A DNA stretch of 20,638 nucleotides from an uncultured Eubacteriales bacterium. Its GTDB lineage: Bacteria; Bacillota; Clostridia; Oscillospirales; Oscillospiraceae. The notes under the pieces are model-generated. The model had not been told where the DNA came from and did not search any database. It saw nothing but the letters and a program-made list of their open reading frames with translations. The number at the start of each line of letters is the position of its first letter. The stretch's first letter is position 1. The stretch is taken from NCBI GenBank assembly GCA_900546415.1, contig URCY01000033.1, positions 1 through 20,638 on the forward strand, read 5' to 3'. Below are positions 15,079 to 20,638 of this stretch, in pieces. A program made the translations under genes and the position numbers.

Positions 15079-16261
15079 GGTCTCGCAGATCAACGAATAC
15101 ATCAAGCTGCGCTTTGACGACGATGCATTTTTGAACAATCTCTTCCTGCGCGGCGAGATCAGCAATTATAAATGCTACCCGTCCGGACATCACTATTTTT
15201 CCCTGAAGGACGCGGGAGGCAGCATCCGCTGCGTGATGTTCCGGGGAAGCGCATTTTCCCTGCGCTTCCGGCCGGAGAACGGTATGAAGGTCATTGCGCA
15301 GGGGCGCATTTCCGTCTTCCCGCGCGACGGGACATATCAATTCTATGTCAATCAGATGACGGTTGACGGCGTCGGCGACCTGCACGTCGCCTTTGAGCAG
15401 CTCAAGGCAAAGCTGCTGGCCGAGGGGCTGTTCGATCCGTCGCGCAAGCGGCCGCTACCGCGCTACCCGCACACGATCGCGATCATCACGTCCTCGGCCG
15501 GCGCGGCGCTGCGGGACATGCTGCGCATCCTGCGCAAGCGCTATCCGCTCTGCGAGGTCAAGCTCCTGCCCGTGCGCGTGCAGGGGGAGGAGGCGCCCGG
15601 CGAAATTGCGGCGGCGCTGGCCTATGCCAACCGCTATCGTGTGGCCGACCTCATCATCACCGGGCGCGGCGGCGGCTCGATCGAGGATCTCTGGGCGTTC
15701 AACGACGAGCGCGTGGCGCGCGCGATTGCGGCGTCGGAGCTTCCGGTGATCTCGGCCGTCGGCCATGAGCCGGATGTGACGATCTCGGACTTCGTGGCCG
15801 ATCTGCGCGCGGCGACGCCGTCAAACGCGGCGGAGCTGGCCGTGCCCGATCAGATGGAGCTGCGGCAGGCGCTGGCGGCGCGGCAGGCGCTGCTGCTGAC
15901 GCAGATGCAGAAGCGGCTGAAGCAGGAGCGCGGGACGCTGGAGCGTCTGTCCTCGAGCCGCGTGCTCAAAAGCCCGATCAATTATATCAACGACCGCCGT
16001 TTGCAGGTCGACTATGTGCAGCACAGGCTGACGGCGGCGTTTTCCGAAACCGTGCAGCGAAAGCATCGCCGCTTCGCGTCACTGACGGCCAAGCTGGACG
16101 CCATGAGCCCGCTGAAGGTGCTCGCAAGGGGCTACAGCATGGCCTCCGACGGGCAGGGGACGCTGCTCCGCTCGGTCAAACAGATCAAGCCCGGCGACCG
16201 TCTGACCGTCCGATTTGCGGACGGCAGTGCCGCGGCCGTGGTAGAGGAGGTCAACCCATGA
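15059..16261 (+). CDS. xseA: Exodeoxyribonuclease VII large subunit
   Basis: Catalytic subunit of exonuclease VII, which degrades single-stranded DNA in both directions in the cytoplasm. It has 400 residues. An N-terminal OB-fold (about 3-100, LFLRGEISNYKCYPSGHHYF) is followed by the catalytic domain with ITSSAGAALRDMLRILRKRY, the RGGGSIEDLWAFNDE motif and SAVGHEPDVTISDFVADLR. A coiled-coil region (about 260-345) binds the small subunit, and the tail contains VLARGYSMA. GGAGG lies 7 bases before the ATG. The stop overlaps the start of xseB, matching the fixed pairing of the two subunits. Confidence 0.96.
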   Translation: MQQPIYEVSQINEYIKLRFDDDAFLNNLFLRGEISNYKCYPSGHHYFSLKDAGGSIRCVMFRGSAFSLRFRPENGMKVIAQGRISVFPRDGTYQFYVNQMTVDGVGDLHVAFEQLKAKLLAEGLFDPSRKRPLPRYPHTIAIITSSAGAALRDMLRILRKRYPLCEVKLLPVRVQGEEAPGEIAAALAYANRYRVADLIITGRGGGSIEDLWAFNDERVARAIAASELPVISAVGHEPDVTISDFVADLRAATPSNAAELAVPDQMELRQALAARQALLLTQMQKRLKQERGTLERLSSSRVLKSPINYINDRRLQVDYVQHRLTAAFSETVQRKHRRFASLTAKLDAMSPLKVLARGYSMASDGQGTLLRSVKQIKPGDRLTVRFADGSAAAVVEEVNP

Positions 16262-16491
16262 AGGAACAGTCCAAGACGTTCGAGCAGTCGATGAAGCGAC
16301 TGGAGGAGATCGTCCAGAAGATGGAGCGCGGCGACGTGCCGCTGGAGGAGGCACTGCGCCTCTTTGAGGAGGGAACGGCCCTCGTCGGCTCGTGCGGCAA
16401 GCTGCTCGACGAGGCCGAGCTGAAGGTCGTAAAGCTGAGCAAGGGCGCCGACGGCGCGCCCGTCGAGGAGGAGCTGGAGCATGATGAATAA
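16258..16491 (+). CDS. xseB: Exodeoxyribonuclease VII small subunit
   Basis: A 77-residue helical protein that coats the coiled coil of XseA. The family pattern FEQSMKRLEEIVQKMERGDV, PLEEALRLFEEGTAL and the following helix are all present, and the length is standard. It begins inside the xseA stop (ATGA) and overlaps the prenyl synthase gene by 11 bases, so all three are likely to be translated together. Confidence 0.94.
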   Translation: MKEQSKTFEQSMKRLEEIVQKMERGDVPLEEALRLFEEGTALVGSCGKLLDEAELKVVKLSKGADGAPVEEELEHDE

Positions 16492-17344
16492 GACAATGCA
16501 GCGTTATGTAGATCTGATCGAGGGATACCTCACCACCTGCTTTTCAAGCCGCGAGCCGCAGCAGCTGCTTTTTGAATCCATGCGCTACAGCCTGCTGGCC
16601 GGCGGCAAGCGTCTGCGCCCGGTGCTGGTGATGGCGTTCTGTGAGCTTTGCGGCGGCGACGCGGAGCGGGCGCTGCCCTTCGCAGCGGCGATGGAGATGG
16701 TGCATACCTATAGCCTGATCCATGACGATCTGCCCTGCATGGACAACGACGATTACCGCCGCGGCAAGCCGACGAATCACCGCATCTACGGCGAGGCGAC
16801 GGCGACGCTTGCGGGGGACGCGCTGCTGACGGCGGCCTTCGGTCGGCTCGCGGCGGCGGAGCTGCCCGCGCAGCAGCGCATCGAGGCCGTGCGCGTGCTC
16901 TCCTGCTGCGCAGGCGAGCTGGGCATGGTCGGCGGGCAGATGCTCGACATGGATGCCGAGAATCGCATCTGCACGGCGCAGGAGGTCTACGACATCCAGT
17001 CGCGCAAGACCGGCGCGCTGATCTCGGCGGCCTGCCAGCTCGGCGTGATCGCGGCGGGCGGCACGAAGCAGCAGCAGCGCGCGGCGGCGGATTATGCCGA
17101 GTCGCTGGGGCTGGCTTTCCAGATTGAGGACGATCTGCTCGACCTCGAGGGCGATGCGGCCAAGCTCGGCAAGGCCACCGGCGTGGACGAGAACAAAAAT
17201 ACCTTTGTCCGGCTCTACGGCGCGGAGCGCTGCCGCGAGCTGATCCGCAAGGAGACGGAGAAGGCTGTTGCGGCGTTGGAGCCGTTCGACCGTCCGGAAT
17301 TCCTGCGCGGCATCGCCGAACAGCTCATGAACCGCGACTACTGA
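16481..17344 (+). CDS. ispA: Polyprenyl (farnesyl/geranylgeranyl-type) diphosphate synthase
   Basis: Joins isopentenyl diphosphate units to allylic diphosphates, giving the C15 precursor for undecaprenyl phosphate and quinone-type lipids. It has 287 residues. GGKRLRP (41-47), the first Asp-rich motif in HDDLPCMDNDD (Asp82, Asp83, Asp88) and the second in QIEDDLLD (Asp217, Asp218) are intact, as is the Lys of GKATGVDENKNT. ATG at 16481 and the next codon at 16484 are both possible starts; GGAGG lies just upstream, inside xseB. It closes the nusB operon. In Bacillus dxs follows, but here the operon ends and sigK begins. Confidence 0.93.
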   Translation: MMNKTMQRYVDLIEGYLTTCFSSREPQQLLFESMRYSLLAGGKRLRPVLVMAFCELCGGDAERALPFAAAMEMVHTYSLIHDDLPCMDNDDYRRGKPTNHRIYGEATATLAGDALLTAAFGRLAAAELPAQQRIEAVRVLSCCAGELGMVGGQMLDMDAENRICTAQEVYDIQSRKTGALISAACQLGVIAAGGTKQQQRAAADYAESLGLAFQIEDDLLDLEGDAAKLGKATGVDENKNTFVRLYGAERCRELIRKETEKAVAALEPFDRPEFLRGIAEQLMNRDY

Positions 17345-17353
17345 CCCGGAAAC

Positions 17354-17386
17354 TTCCCGGAACGGATAGCCCGTTCCGGGAATTTC
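17354..17386 (+). terminator. Terminator after ispA
   Basis: TTCCCGGAACGG (17354-17365) pairs perfectly with CCGTTCCGGGAA (17371-17382) around an ATAGC loop. The T-run after it is short (TTT), but the strong 12-bp stem 9 bases past the stop codon makes it the likely end of the nusB-ispA operon. Confidence 0.7.
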
Positions 17387-17395
17387 CATATAATA
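17387..17395 (+). promoter_or_regulatory. Candidate -10 element for sigK
   Basis: CATATAATA (17387-17395) fits the sigma-K -10 form CATANNNTA, is one base from the sigma-E -10 CATACAAT, and also contains the vegetative TATAAT. The -35 region would fall in the terminator hairpin and shows no strong match to any of the three. In Bacillus sigK is read by sigma-E and then by sigma-K itself, so a mother-cell promoter here is reasonable. Confidence 0.45.
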
Positions 17396-17406
17396 TGGAC
17401 TTGCTG

Positions 17407-17431
17407 CCTCCGAATAGACTGAATTCGGAGG
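17407..17431 (+). promoter_or_regulatory. Hairpin covering the sigK ribosome-binding site
   Basis: CCTCCGAAT (17407-17415) pairs perfectly with ATTCGGAGG (17423-17431) around a seven-base loop. The right arm contains GGAGG, the only Shine-Dalgarno sequence of sigK, 7 bases before its ATG. When folded, the site would be fully double-stranded. The pairing is read directly from the sequence; a regulatory role is inferred. Confidence 0.6.
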
Positions 17432-17438
17432 TGTTGCT

Positions 17439-18122
17439 ATGCTGAATGCTGCCGTATGGCTGATGCTCAGCGGGATTCTCTATTCGCTGCGGCTCTCGAG
17501 CGGCGGTTCGTTTCCGAAGCCGCTGAGCGCCAAGGAGGAGCGGGACTATCTTGCGCGGGCGGCCGAGGGGGATCTTGAGGCGCGGAATATCCTCATCGAA
17601 CGGAATCTGCGGCTCGTCGCGCATATCATGAAGAAATATTACACGCAGGCATCCGATCAGGAGGATCTGATCTCCATCGGAACGATCGGCCTGATCAAGG
17701 GAATCTCGACCTTTCAGCCCGAAAAGGGCACGCGCCTTGCAACCTACGCCGCCAGGTGCATTGAAAATGAGATCCTGATGCATTTTCGCGGGCAAAAAAA
17801 GAGCGCGACGGATGTTTCCCTGTCGGATTACATTGAGACAGGGAAGGACGGAACGTCGCTGTCGCTGATGGACGTTGTTTGCAGCGACGAGGACGTCTTC
17901 GAGCAGCTCAGCGAACAGGAGCTGATCGGGCGCATGAGCCGCGCCGTGCAGACCGTGCTTGAGCCGCGTGAGCGCGAAATTTTACGGATGCGCTACGGCC
18001 TTTCCGGCGCGACGCCGCTGACCCAGCGTGAGGTCGCCGAGCAATGCGGCATCAGTCGGAGCTATGTCAGCCGCATCGAGAAGAAGGCGCTTCGGAAGCT
18101 GCGCGAGGAGCTGGAGCGTTAG
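17439..18122 (+). CDS. sigK: Late mother-cell sigma factor K (pro-sigma-K)
   Basis: Directs RNA polymerase to late mother-cell genes for spore coat and lysis. It has 227 residues. A hydrophobic leader (MLNAAVWLMLSGILYSLRL) matches the pro-sequence that tethers the inactive form to the membrane until cleavage by an SpoIVFB-type protease. Region 2 has IERNLRLVAHIMKKYY, the core-binding DLISIGTIGLIKGI and the -10-reading TYAARCIENEILMHFR. Region 4 carries the helix-turn-helix in TQREVAEQCGISRSYVSRIE. The gene is continuous, with no skin-type insertion. Its stop codon lies directly against copy 2 of the palindromic repeat. Sigma-E is the nearest alternative, but the short hydrophobic pro-sequence and the FPKPLS junction favour sigma-K. 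Confidence 0.93.
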   Translation: MLNAAVWLMLSGILYSLRLSSGGSFPKPLSAKEERDYLARAAEGDLEARNILIERNLRLVAHIMKKYYTQASDQEDLISIGTIGLIKGISTFQPEKGTRLATYAARCIENEILMHFRGQKKSATDVSLSDYIETGKDGTSLSLMDVVCSDEDVFEQLSEQELIGRMSRAVQTVLEPREREILRMRYGLSGATPLTQREVAEQCGISRSYVSRIEKKALRKLREELER

Positions 18123-18280
18123 GGATCCTCTGAATCAATCGGCAGCGGCGGTCAGTGGCTCTTTTGCCCCAACTTATTGGCTTGAAAATCTTGAAATACA
18201 CAAGGATTCCTGCAAGTTCCAAACCTCAGCTTGGAACAAAATCCTTCACTGGCCGCTCTTGCGAGTTCATCAGAGGTTTC
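18123..18280 (+). repeat. Palindromic MITE-like repeat, copy 2
   Basis: This 158-bp segment is closely similar along its length to 3855-4013. It opens GGATCCTCTGAATCAATCGG and ends CATCAGAGGTTTC, giving imperfect terminal inverted repeats. The core TTGAAATACACAA is shared with copy 1 (one extra A follows there). The stem partner CAGTG (18153-18157) pairs with CACTG (18247-18251), where copy 1 has CAGCG and CGCTG. TTA occurs just before it (18119-18121, inside the sigK stop) and just after it (18281-18283), consistent with a three-base target duplication if the element starts with the G at 18122. It marks the left border of the AT-richer island. Confidence 0.8.
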
Positions 18281-18303
18281 TTAATTACTAATCGCGGAGC
18301 AAT

Positions 18304-18343
18304 AGCAAGAGAGTTTCGCATCTCAGTGCGAAACTCTCTTGCT
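18304..18343. repeat. Perfect 17-bp inverted repeat, possible operator
   Basis: AGCAAGAGAGTTTCGCA (18304-18320) and TGCGAAACTCTCTTGCT (18327-18343) are exact reverse complements around a six-base loop. No T-run follows on either strand, so it is a poor terminator. Its right end overlaps the -35 of the following promoter, as an operator would. It could also be the remains of a terminator or of an element end. Confidence 0.55.
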
Positions 18344-18367
18344 TCGTGACGGGAAAAATTGTATAAT
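18339..18367 (+). promoter_or_regulatory. Promoter of the accessory island genes
   Basis: TTGCTT (18339-18344), a 17-base spacer and a perfect TATAAT (18362-18367) lie about 35 bases before the truncated regulator. The -35 is partly inside the 17-bp inverted repeat, so a bound repressor could block it. It probably drives the truncated regulator, the Myb-like gene and the helicase fragment, which follow in the same direction. Confidence 0.55.
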
Positions 18368-18401
18368 AAAATCAACACTTGCAGTCGAAGGTCAAACGGA
18401 G

Positions 18402-18524
18402 ATGGCTATTTCCTATAACAAGCTCTGGAAACTGCTCGTCGATAAAAAGATGAGCAAGGCTGAACTGCGCAAAGCAGCAGGCATTGCACCTAATCCCGGC
18501 GAATTTTTTGAAGAAGACAAATAA
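18402..18524 (+). pseudogene. Truncated Cro/C1-type helix-turn-helix regulator
   Basis: The 40 residues start MAISYNKLWKLLVDKKMSKA, the N-terminal half of a widespread small Firmicutes regulator family that is usually about 65-75 residues long. Similarity holds to IAPN, where the recognition helix should follow; the reading then changes to PGEFFEEDK and stops. This looks like an internal deletion that joined the 5' half to unrelated sequence and removed the DNA-reading helix. The ATG has GAAGG 9 bases upstream. It could still be made as a short peptide, but it is unlikely to bind DNA as its parent did. The Myb-like gene follows 26 bases later. Confidence 0.65.
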
Positions 18525-18550
18525 GTTGGTAGTAGGATAAGGAGGAACGT

Positions 18551-19270
18551 ATGACGGAACTTGAAAAAATAGAACGGGCAAAAATGTATATGGACAAGCT
18601 GGCAAACGGCATCAATCCCATCGATGGAACCATGGCACCAGACGAGGATCTTATCAACAATGTTCGCCTATCACGTTGCTTTTTCTTCGTATCTGACGTG
18701 CTGCGGCAGGTAATTGAAAATGGCGGGACGAAGACGGCTGTGAATAAGAAACCTAAAAAGCTTCCTCTTGAAATCCCCATGGAGAAAAGAAGCCAGTTTG
18801 CCTATTCCGAGGTGCCTATCCCGGCCAGCGAAATCGCCAAACGGATAAACGCCCTATCCGACAATGATGCCATGCAAAAGCTTACCTATTCAGGAATCCT
18901 CACGTGGCTCACGGAAATTGGAATGATGGAATGCGCGCTCACACCAGACGGAAAGCACACGAAAAGACCGACGAAAATTGGCGAAGAAACCGGCATTTCC
19001 GTGGAAGAACGAACGAGCAGCAACGGACCCTATCAGGTTGTCGTTTACAACAATGCCGCGCAGCATTTTATCATAGACAATCTGGATGCAATTCTCACAG
19101 CAGAGAATATGCAGACAGAGATGCAAGGCGCTCCATGGACGAAAGAACATGATGACTGCCTCATTGACCTATATAAGAAGTCCGTACCAGTGAGTGAGAT
19201 TGCCATTACCCTAAAGCGCAGTACATCGGCAGTACGAGGAAGACTGAAAAAGCTTGGATTTGACGTATAG
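18551..19270 (+). CDS. Accessory protein with a C-terminal Myb/SANT-like DNA-binding domain
   Basis: A 239-residue protein of unknown function. The N-terminal 60 residues (ELEKIERAKMYMDKLANGIN, DLINNVRLSRCFFFVSDVL) form helices of a type I associate with uncharacterised Firmicutes accessory proteins. A middle region (about 75-175) looks like a winged-helix or small mixed domain. The C-terminus, PWTKEHDDCLIDLYKKSVPV then SEIAITLKRSTSAVRGRLKKLG (two adjacent pieces), is a helix-turn-helix resembling Myb/SANT or homeodomain-like folds, suggesting DNA binding. AAGGAGG precedes the ATG. It lies directly before the zinc-ribbon helicase, suggesting the two acted together. The reading frame is intact, unlike its neighbours. 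Confidence 0.6.
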   Translation: MTELEKIERAKMYMDKLANGINPIDGTMAPDEDLINNVRLSRCFFFVSDVLRQVIENGGTKTAVNKKPKKLPLEIPMEKRSQFAYSEVPIPASEIAKRINALSDNDAMQKLTYSGILTWLTEIGMMECALTPDGKHTKRPTKIGEETGISVEERTSSNGPYQVVVYNNAAQHFIIDNLDAILTAENMQTEMQGAPWTKEHDDCLIDLYKKSVPVSEIAITLKRSTSAVRGRLKKLGFDV

Positions 19271-19303
19271 TTTGCTTTATGATGCCGCAAGGAGGAAACA
19301 GAT

Positions 19304-20074
19304 ATGGCCTTAATTCGTTGCCCGGAGTGTGGAAACGCAATCTCCAACAGAGCTGAAAAATGCCCTCACTGCGGGCTGCCTGCATCATACTTTTCCTCTT
19401 TGAGTAAGCATACACCGCACATGGAAGCGGCGGGACTGGATTACAAAAATCTGCAAAATGTCCTGATTTCTTTCGAACGAGACCACGCTCAGTTGTTTTC
19501 GGCAGAACACTATATTTCGCACAGAGATGCGCAGAGGCTGCGGGATACATATGGAAAATACAACGAGAGCCTAACCAACAAGCTTATTTTCCAATATGTC
19601 TGCAATAATGCTGCGGCGATACGAGTTGATATCGACTCACTGCGCCGCTTCTTGCGCCAGATGCAATCTTTAAATGGTGATATTACGGCGCATAATACCA
19701 CATATGTGGACCGCGCGCTGGAGCGGGATAAGGATTATTTTGACAATATCCTAAAACAGATTGACCCTAATATTCAGTTGGATGAAGAACAGCGCCGCGC
19801 AGTAATTATCGATGATGACTACTGCCTGTTGGTAGCTGGTGCAGGTGCGGGAAAAACCACAACGATGGCTGCAAAGGTCAAGTATCTGGTTGAGAAAAAG
19901 AATATAGATCCGGGAGAGATCATTGTGATCTCCTATACGAACAAGGCGATTGGAGAACTGCGTGATCGTATCAACAAGGGGCTTGGCATTCCGGCAAAGA
20001 TCTGCACCTTCCATGCTTTTGTATCATATTCGACAACGATTCGTGCTTCCCATCGACCATCTTTTCGTTTATAA
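19304..20074 (+). pseudogene. Zinc-ribbon UvrD/Rep-type helicase, truncated
   Basis: Superfamily 1 DNA helicases of this kind unwind or translocate on DNA using ATP. Only the first 239 residues look native, of a protein expected to be several hundred residues longer. A zinc ribbon uses Cys6, Cys9, Cys20 and Cys23 (CPEC, CPHC). A helical region follows, then the Q-motif-like LDEEQRRAV, Walker A AGAGAGKTT (178-186) and motif Ia in ISYTNKAIGELRDRI, ending at TFHAF (to position 20020). The last 17 residues read antisense through an integrase fragment before a stop. The Walker B, motif III-VI and arm regions are missing, so it should be inactive. AGGAGG lies upstream. Confidence 0.75.
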
Positions 20075-20097
20075 ATGTTTTCTCCTGTTCTTGACAT
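20023..20097 (-). pseudogene. N-terminal remnant of a tyrosine recombinase (integrase)
   Basis: On the minus strand the 25 codons MSRTGENIYKRKDGRWEARI then VVEYD match the well-known start of phage- and conjugative-element-type integrases (GENIYKRKDGRWE is the arm-type DNA-binding N-terminus). It stops matching exactly where the helicase similarity begins (20020-20023), so the two fragments were joined tail to head by a deletion or recombination. Nothing of the catalytic domain remains. No good ribosome-binding site is seen upstream of its ATG. Its presence shows that an integrative element once occupied or bordered this island. Confidence 0.6.
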
Positions 20098-20231
20098 AGC
20101 GTTTAACATACCAAATTGGCACTGCTACGGCAGAAGTGACTGTGAAAGAGCACCTAACAGATGTTAGTGCAACTTCTTTATGACAGATTAATTCAAAATC
20201 AATAAGATTTCCACTAATTTTACGAAACTAA

Positions 20232-20260
20232 TTGACAAATTTGAACACAATATGTATAAT
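20232..20260 (+). promoter_or_regulatory. Consensus sigma-A promoter of the XRE regulator gene
   Basis: TTGACA (20232-20237), a 17-base spacer and TATAAT (20255-20260) match consensus perfectly. Transcription should start near 20267, giving a leader of about 70 bases. The 157-base region before it (20075-20231) is AT-rich and holds no gene apart from the integrase remnant. Confidence 0.85.
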
Positions 20261-20338
20261 TATAGCTGTAAGCATCAATGATTGAGAATTCGTCAAGGGG
20301 AATACTCTACGAAAGCATTTGCCTGAGGAGGGCAAAAG

Positions 20339-20638
20339 ATGGGAAGCACTATTTGGTCGATTTCAAGAGAGGAAAAGGAGAAACTCATTACTACGCTTAC
20401 ACCGGAATTAGTCGTGCTAAGAGCAAAAGCAGGTGTATCGCAAGAAGAACTGTCAGATTTGATTGGGGTGTCCCGACAAACATATAGTGCGATTGAGCGT
20501 GGGGCTAAACAAATGTCTTGGTCAACATTTCTATCTCTTGTTCTGTTTTATGATTGCAACCAAAAGACGCACGAAGTCCTTAGGGAACCTCTGAATAAAT
20601 CGTCTGCGGCGCTCAGCGGGCCTTTTGCCCCAACTTAT
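20339..20638 (+). CDS. XRE-family helix-turn-helix regulator, 3' end replaced by the repeat
   Basis: The frame is open for 100 codons to the window edge. It begins MGSTIWSISREEKEKLITTL and contains a clear XRE helix-turn-helix: SQEELSDLIGVSRQTYSAIE (residues 35-54). The text to about residue 80 (FYDCNQKTHEVL) fits a family of small clostridial regulators of about 110 residues. From codon 82 the reading passes into copy 3 of the palindromic repeat, giving REPLNKSSAALSGPFAPTY and an altered C-terminus. The DNA-binding part is intact, so the protein may still work. GAGGAGGG lies 6 bases before the ATG. A short overlapping frame from 20278 is a shadow of it. Confidence 0.72.
   Translation, partial: MGSTIWSISREEKEKLITTLTPELVVLRAKAGVSQEELSDLIGVSRQTYSAIERGAKQMSWSTFLSLVLFYDCNQKTHEVLREPLNKSSAALSGPFAPTY
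20583..20638 (+). repeat. Palindromic MITE-like repeat, copy 3 (left end only)
   Basis: The last 56 bases begin GGGAACCTCTGAATAAATCG and continue GCGGCGCTCAGCGGGCCTTTT, matching the left ends of copies 1 and 2 in the same orientation; CCCCAACTTAT is shared with copy 2. It is preceded by TTA, as copy 2 is. The right end is outside the window. It sits inside the 3' part of the XRE gene. Confidence 0.78.

Noticed and set aside
17439..18122. Possible skin-type interruption of sigK
   Set aside because: The frame is continuous from pro-sequence to region 4 with no recombinase inside, so no rearrangement is needed.
3841..18122. Shared bases GAGCGTT just before repeat copies 1 and 2
   Set aside because: Both are the last codons of unrelated genes (citrate synthase and sigK), the spacing to the repeat differs, and copy 3 lacks it, so it is probably chance.
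1..20638. CRISPR array, tRNA or rRNA genes
   Set aside because: No regularly spaced short direct repeats, and no tRNA cloverleaf or rRNA segments, were recognised by eye on either strand.

Overview
The window looks like the chromosome of an endospore-forming, GC-rich member of the Clostridia, probably an Oscillospiraceae/Ruminococcaceae-type anaerobe. The main evidence is spoIID, a complete spoIIIAA-AH operon and an uninterrupted sigK, together with the Firmicutes order spoIIIA - asp23-like - nusB - xseA - xseB - ispA. The species assignment is inference; the sporulation gene content is read directly.

Layout. Positions 1-71 are the 3' end (domains V and VI) of a group II intron whose body lies outside the window. 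Next come two minus-strand genes, a five-helix membrane protein of unknown function and spoIID. A plus-strand citrate synthase follows with a strong sigma-A-type promoter. After it sits a 159-bp palindromic repeat (copy 1), then a divergent UppP/BacA-like membrane protein, the FtsK/SpoIIIE translocase and an ECF-type S component. A 376-bp non-coding gap full of hairpins then leads into spoIIIAA-AB-AC-AD-AE-AF-AG-AH, whose genes mostly overlap or abut. Housekeeping genes follow: Asp23/Gls24-like, nusB, a TsaD-like M22 protein, xseA, xseB and an ispA-type prenyl synthase, closed by a terminator. sigK comes next, with its Shine-Dalgarno sequence buried in a hairpin.

Immediately after sigK lies copy 2 of the palindromic repeat. 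Then comes a 2.3-kb, visibly AT-richer accessory island of damaged genes: a truncated Cro/C1-type regulator, an intact protein with a Myb/SANT-like C-terminus, a zinc-ribbon UvrD-type helicase cut off after its motif Ia region, a 25-codon remnant of a tyrosine-recombinase N-terminus in the opposite orientation, and an XRE regulator behind a consensus sigma-A promoter. The 3' end of the XRE gene runs into copy 3 of the repeat at the window edge.

How it works together. spoIID (engulfment), spoIIIE-type DNA pumping, the SpoIIIA channel and sigma-K cover engulfment to late mother-cell gene expression. The nusB-ispA genes are ordinary housekeeping. The parts most worth a second look are the palindromic repeat family, whose stem shows a compensatory change between copies; the degraded helicase island it brackets; the 304-bp inverted-repeat-bounded segment before spoIIIAA; and the sigK leader hairpin.
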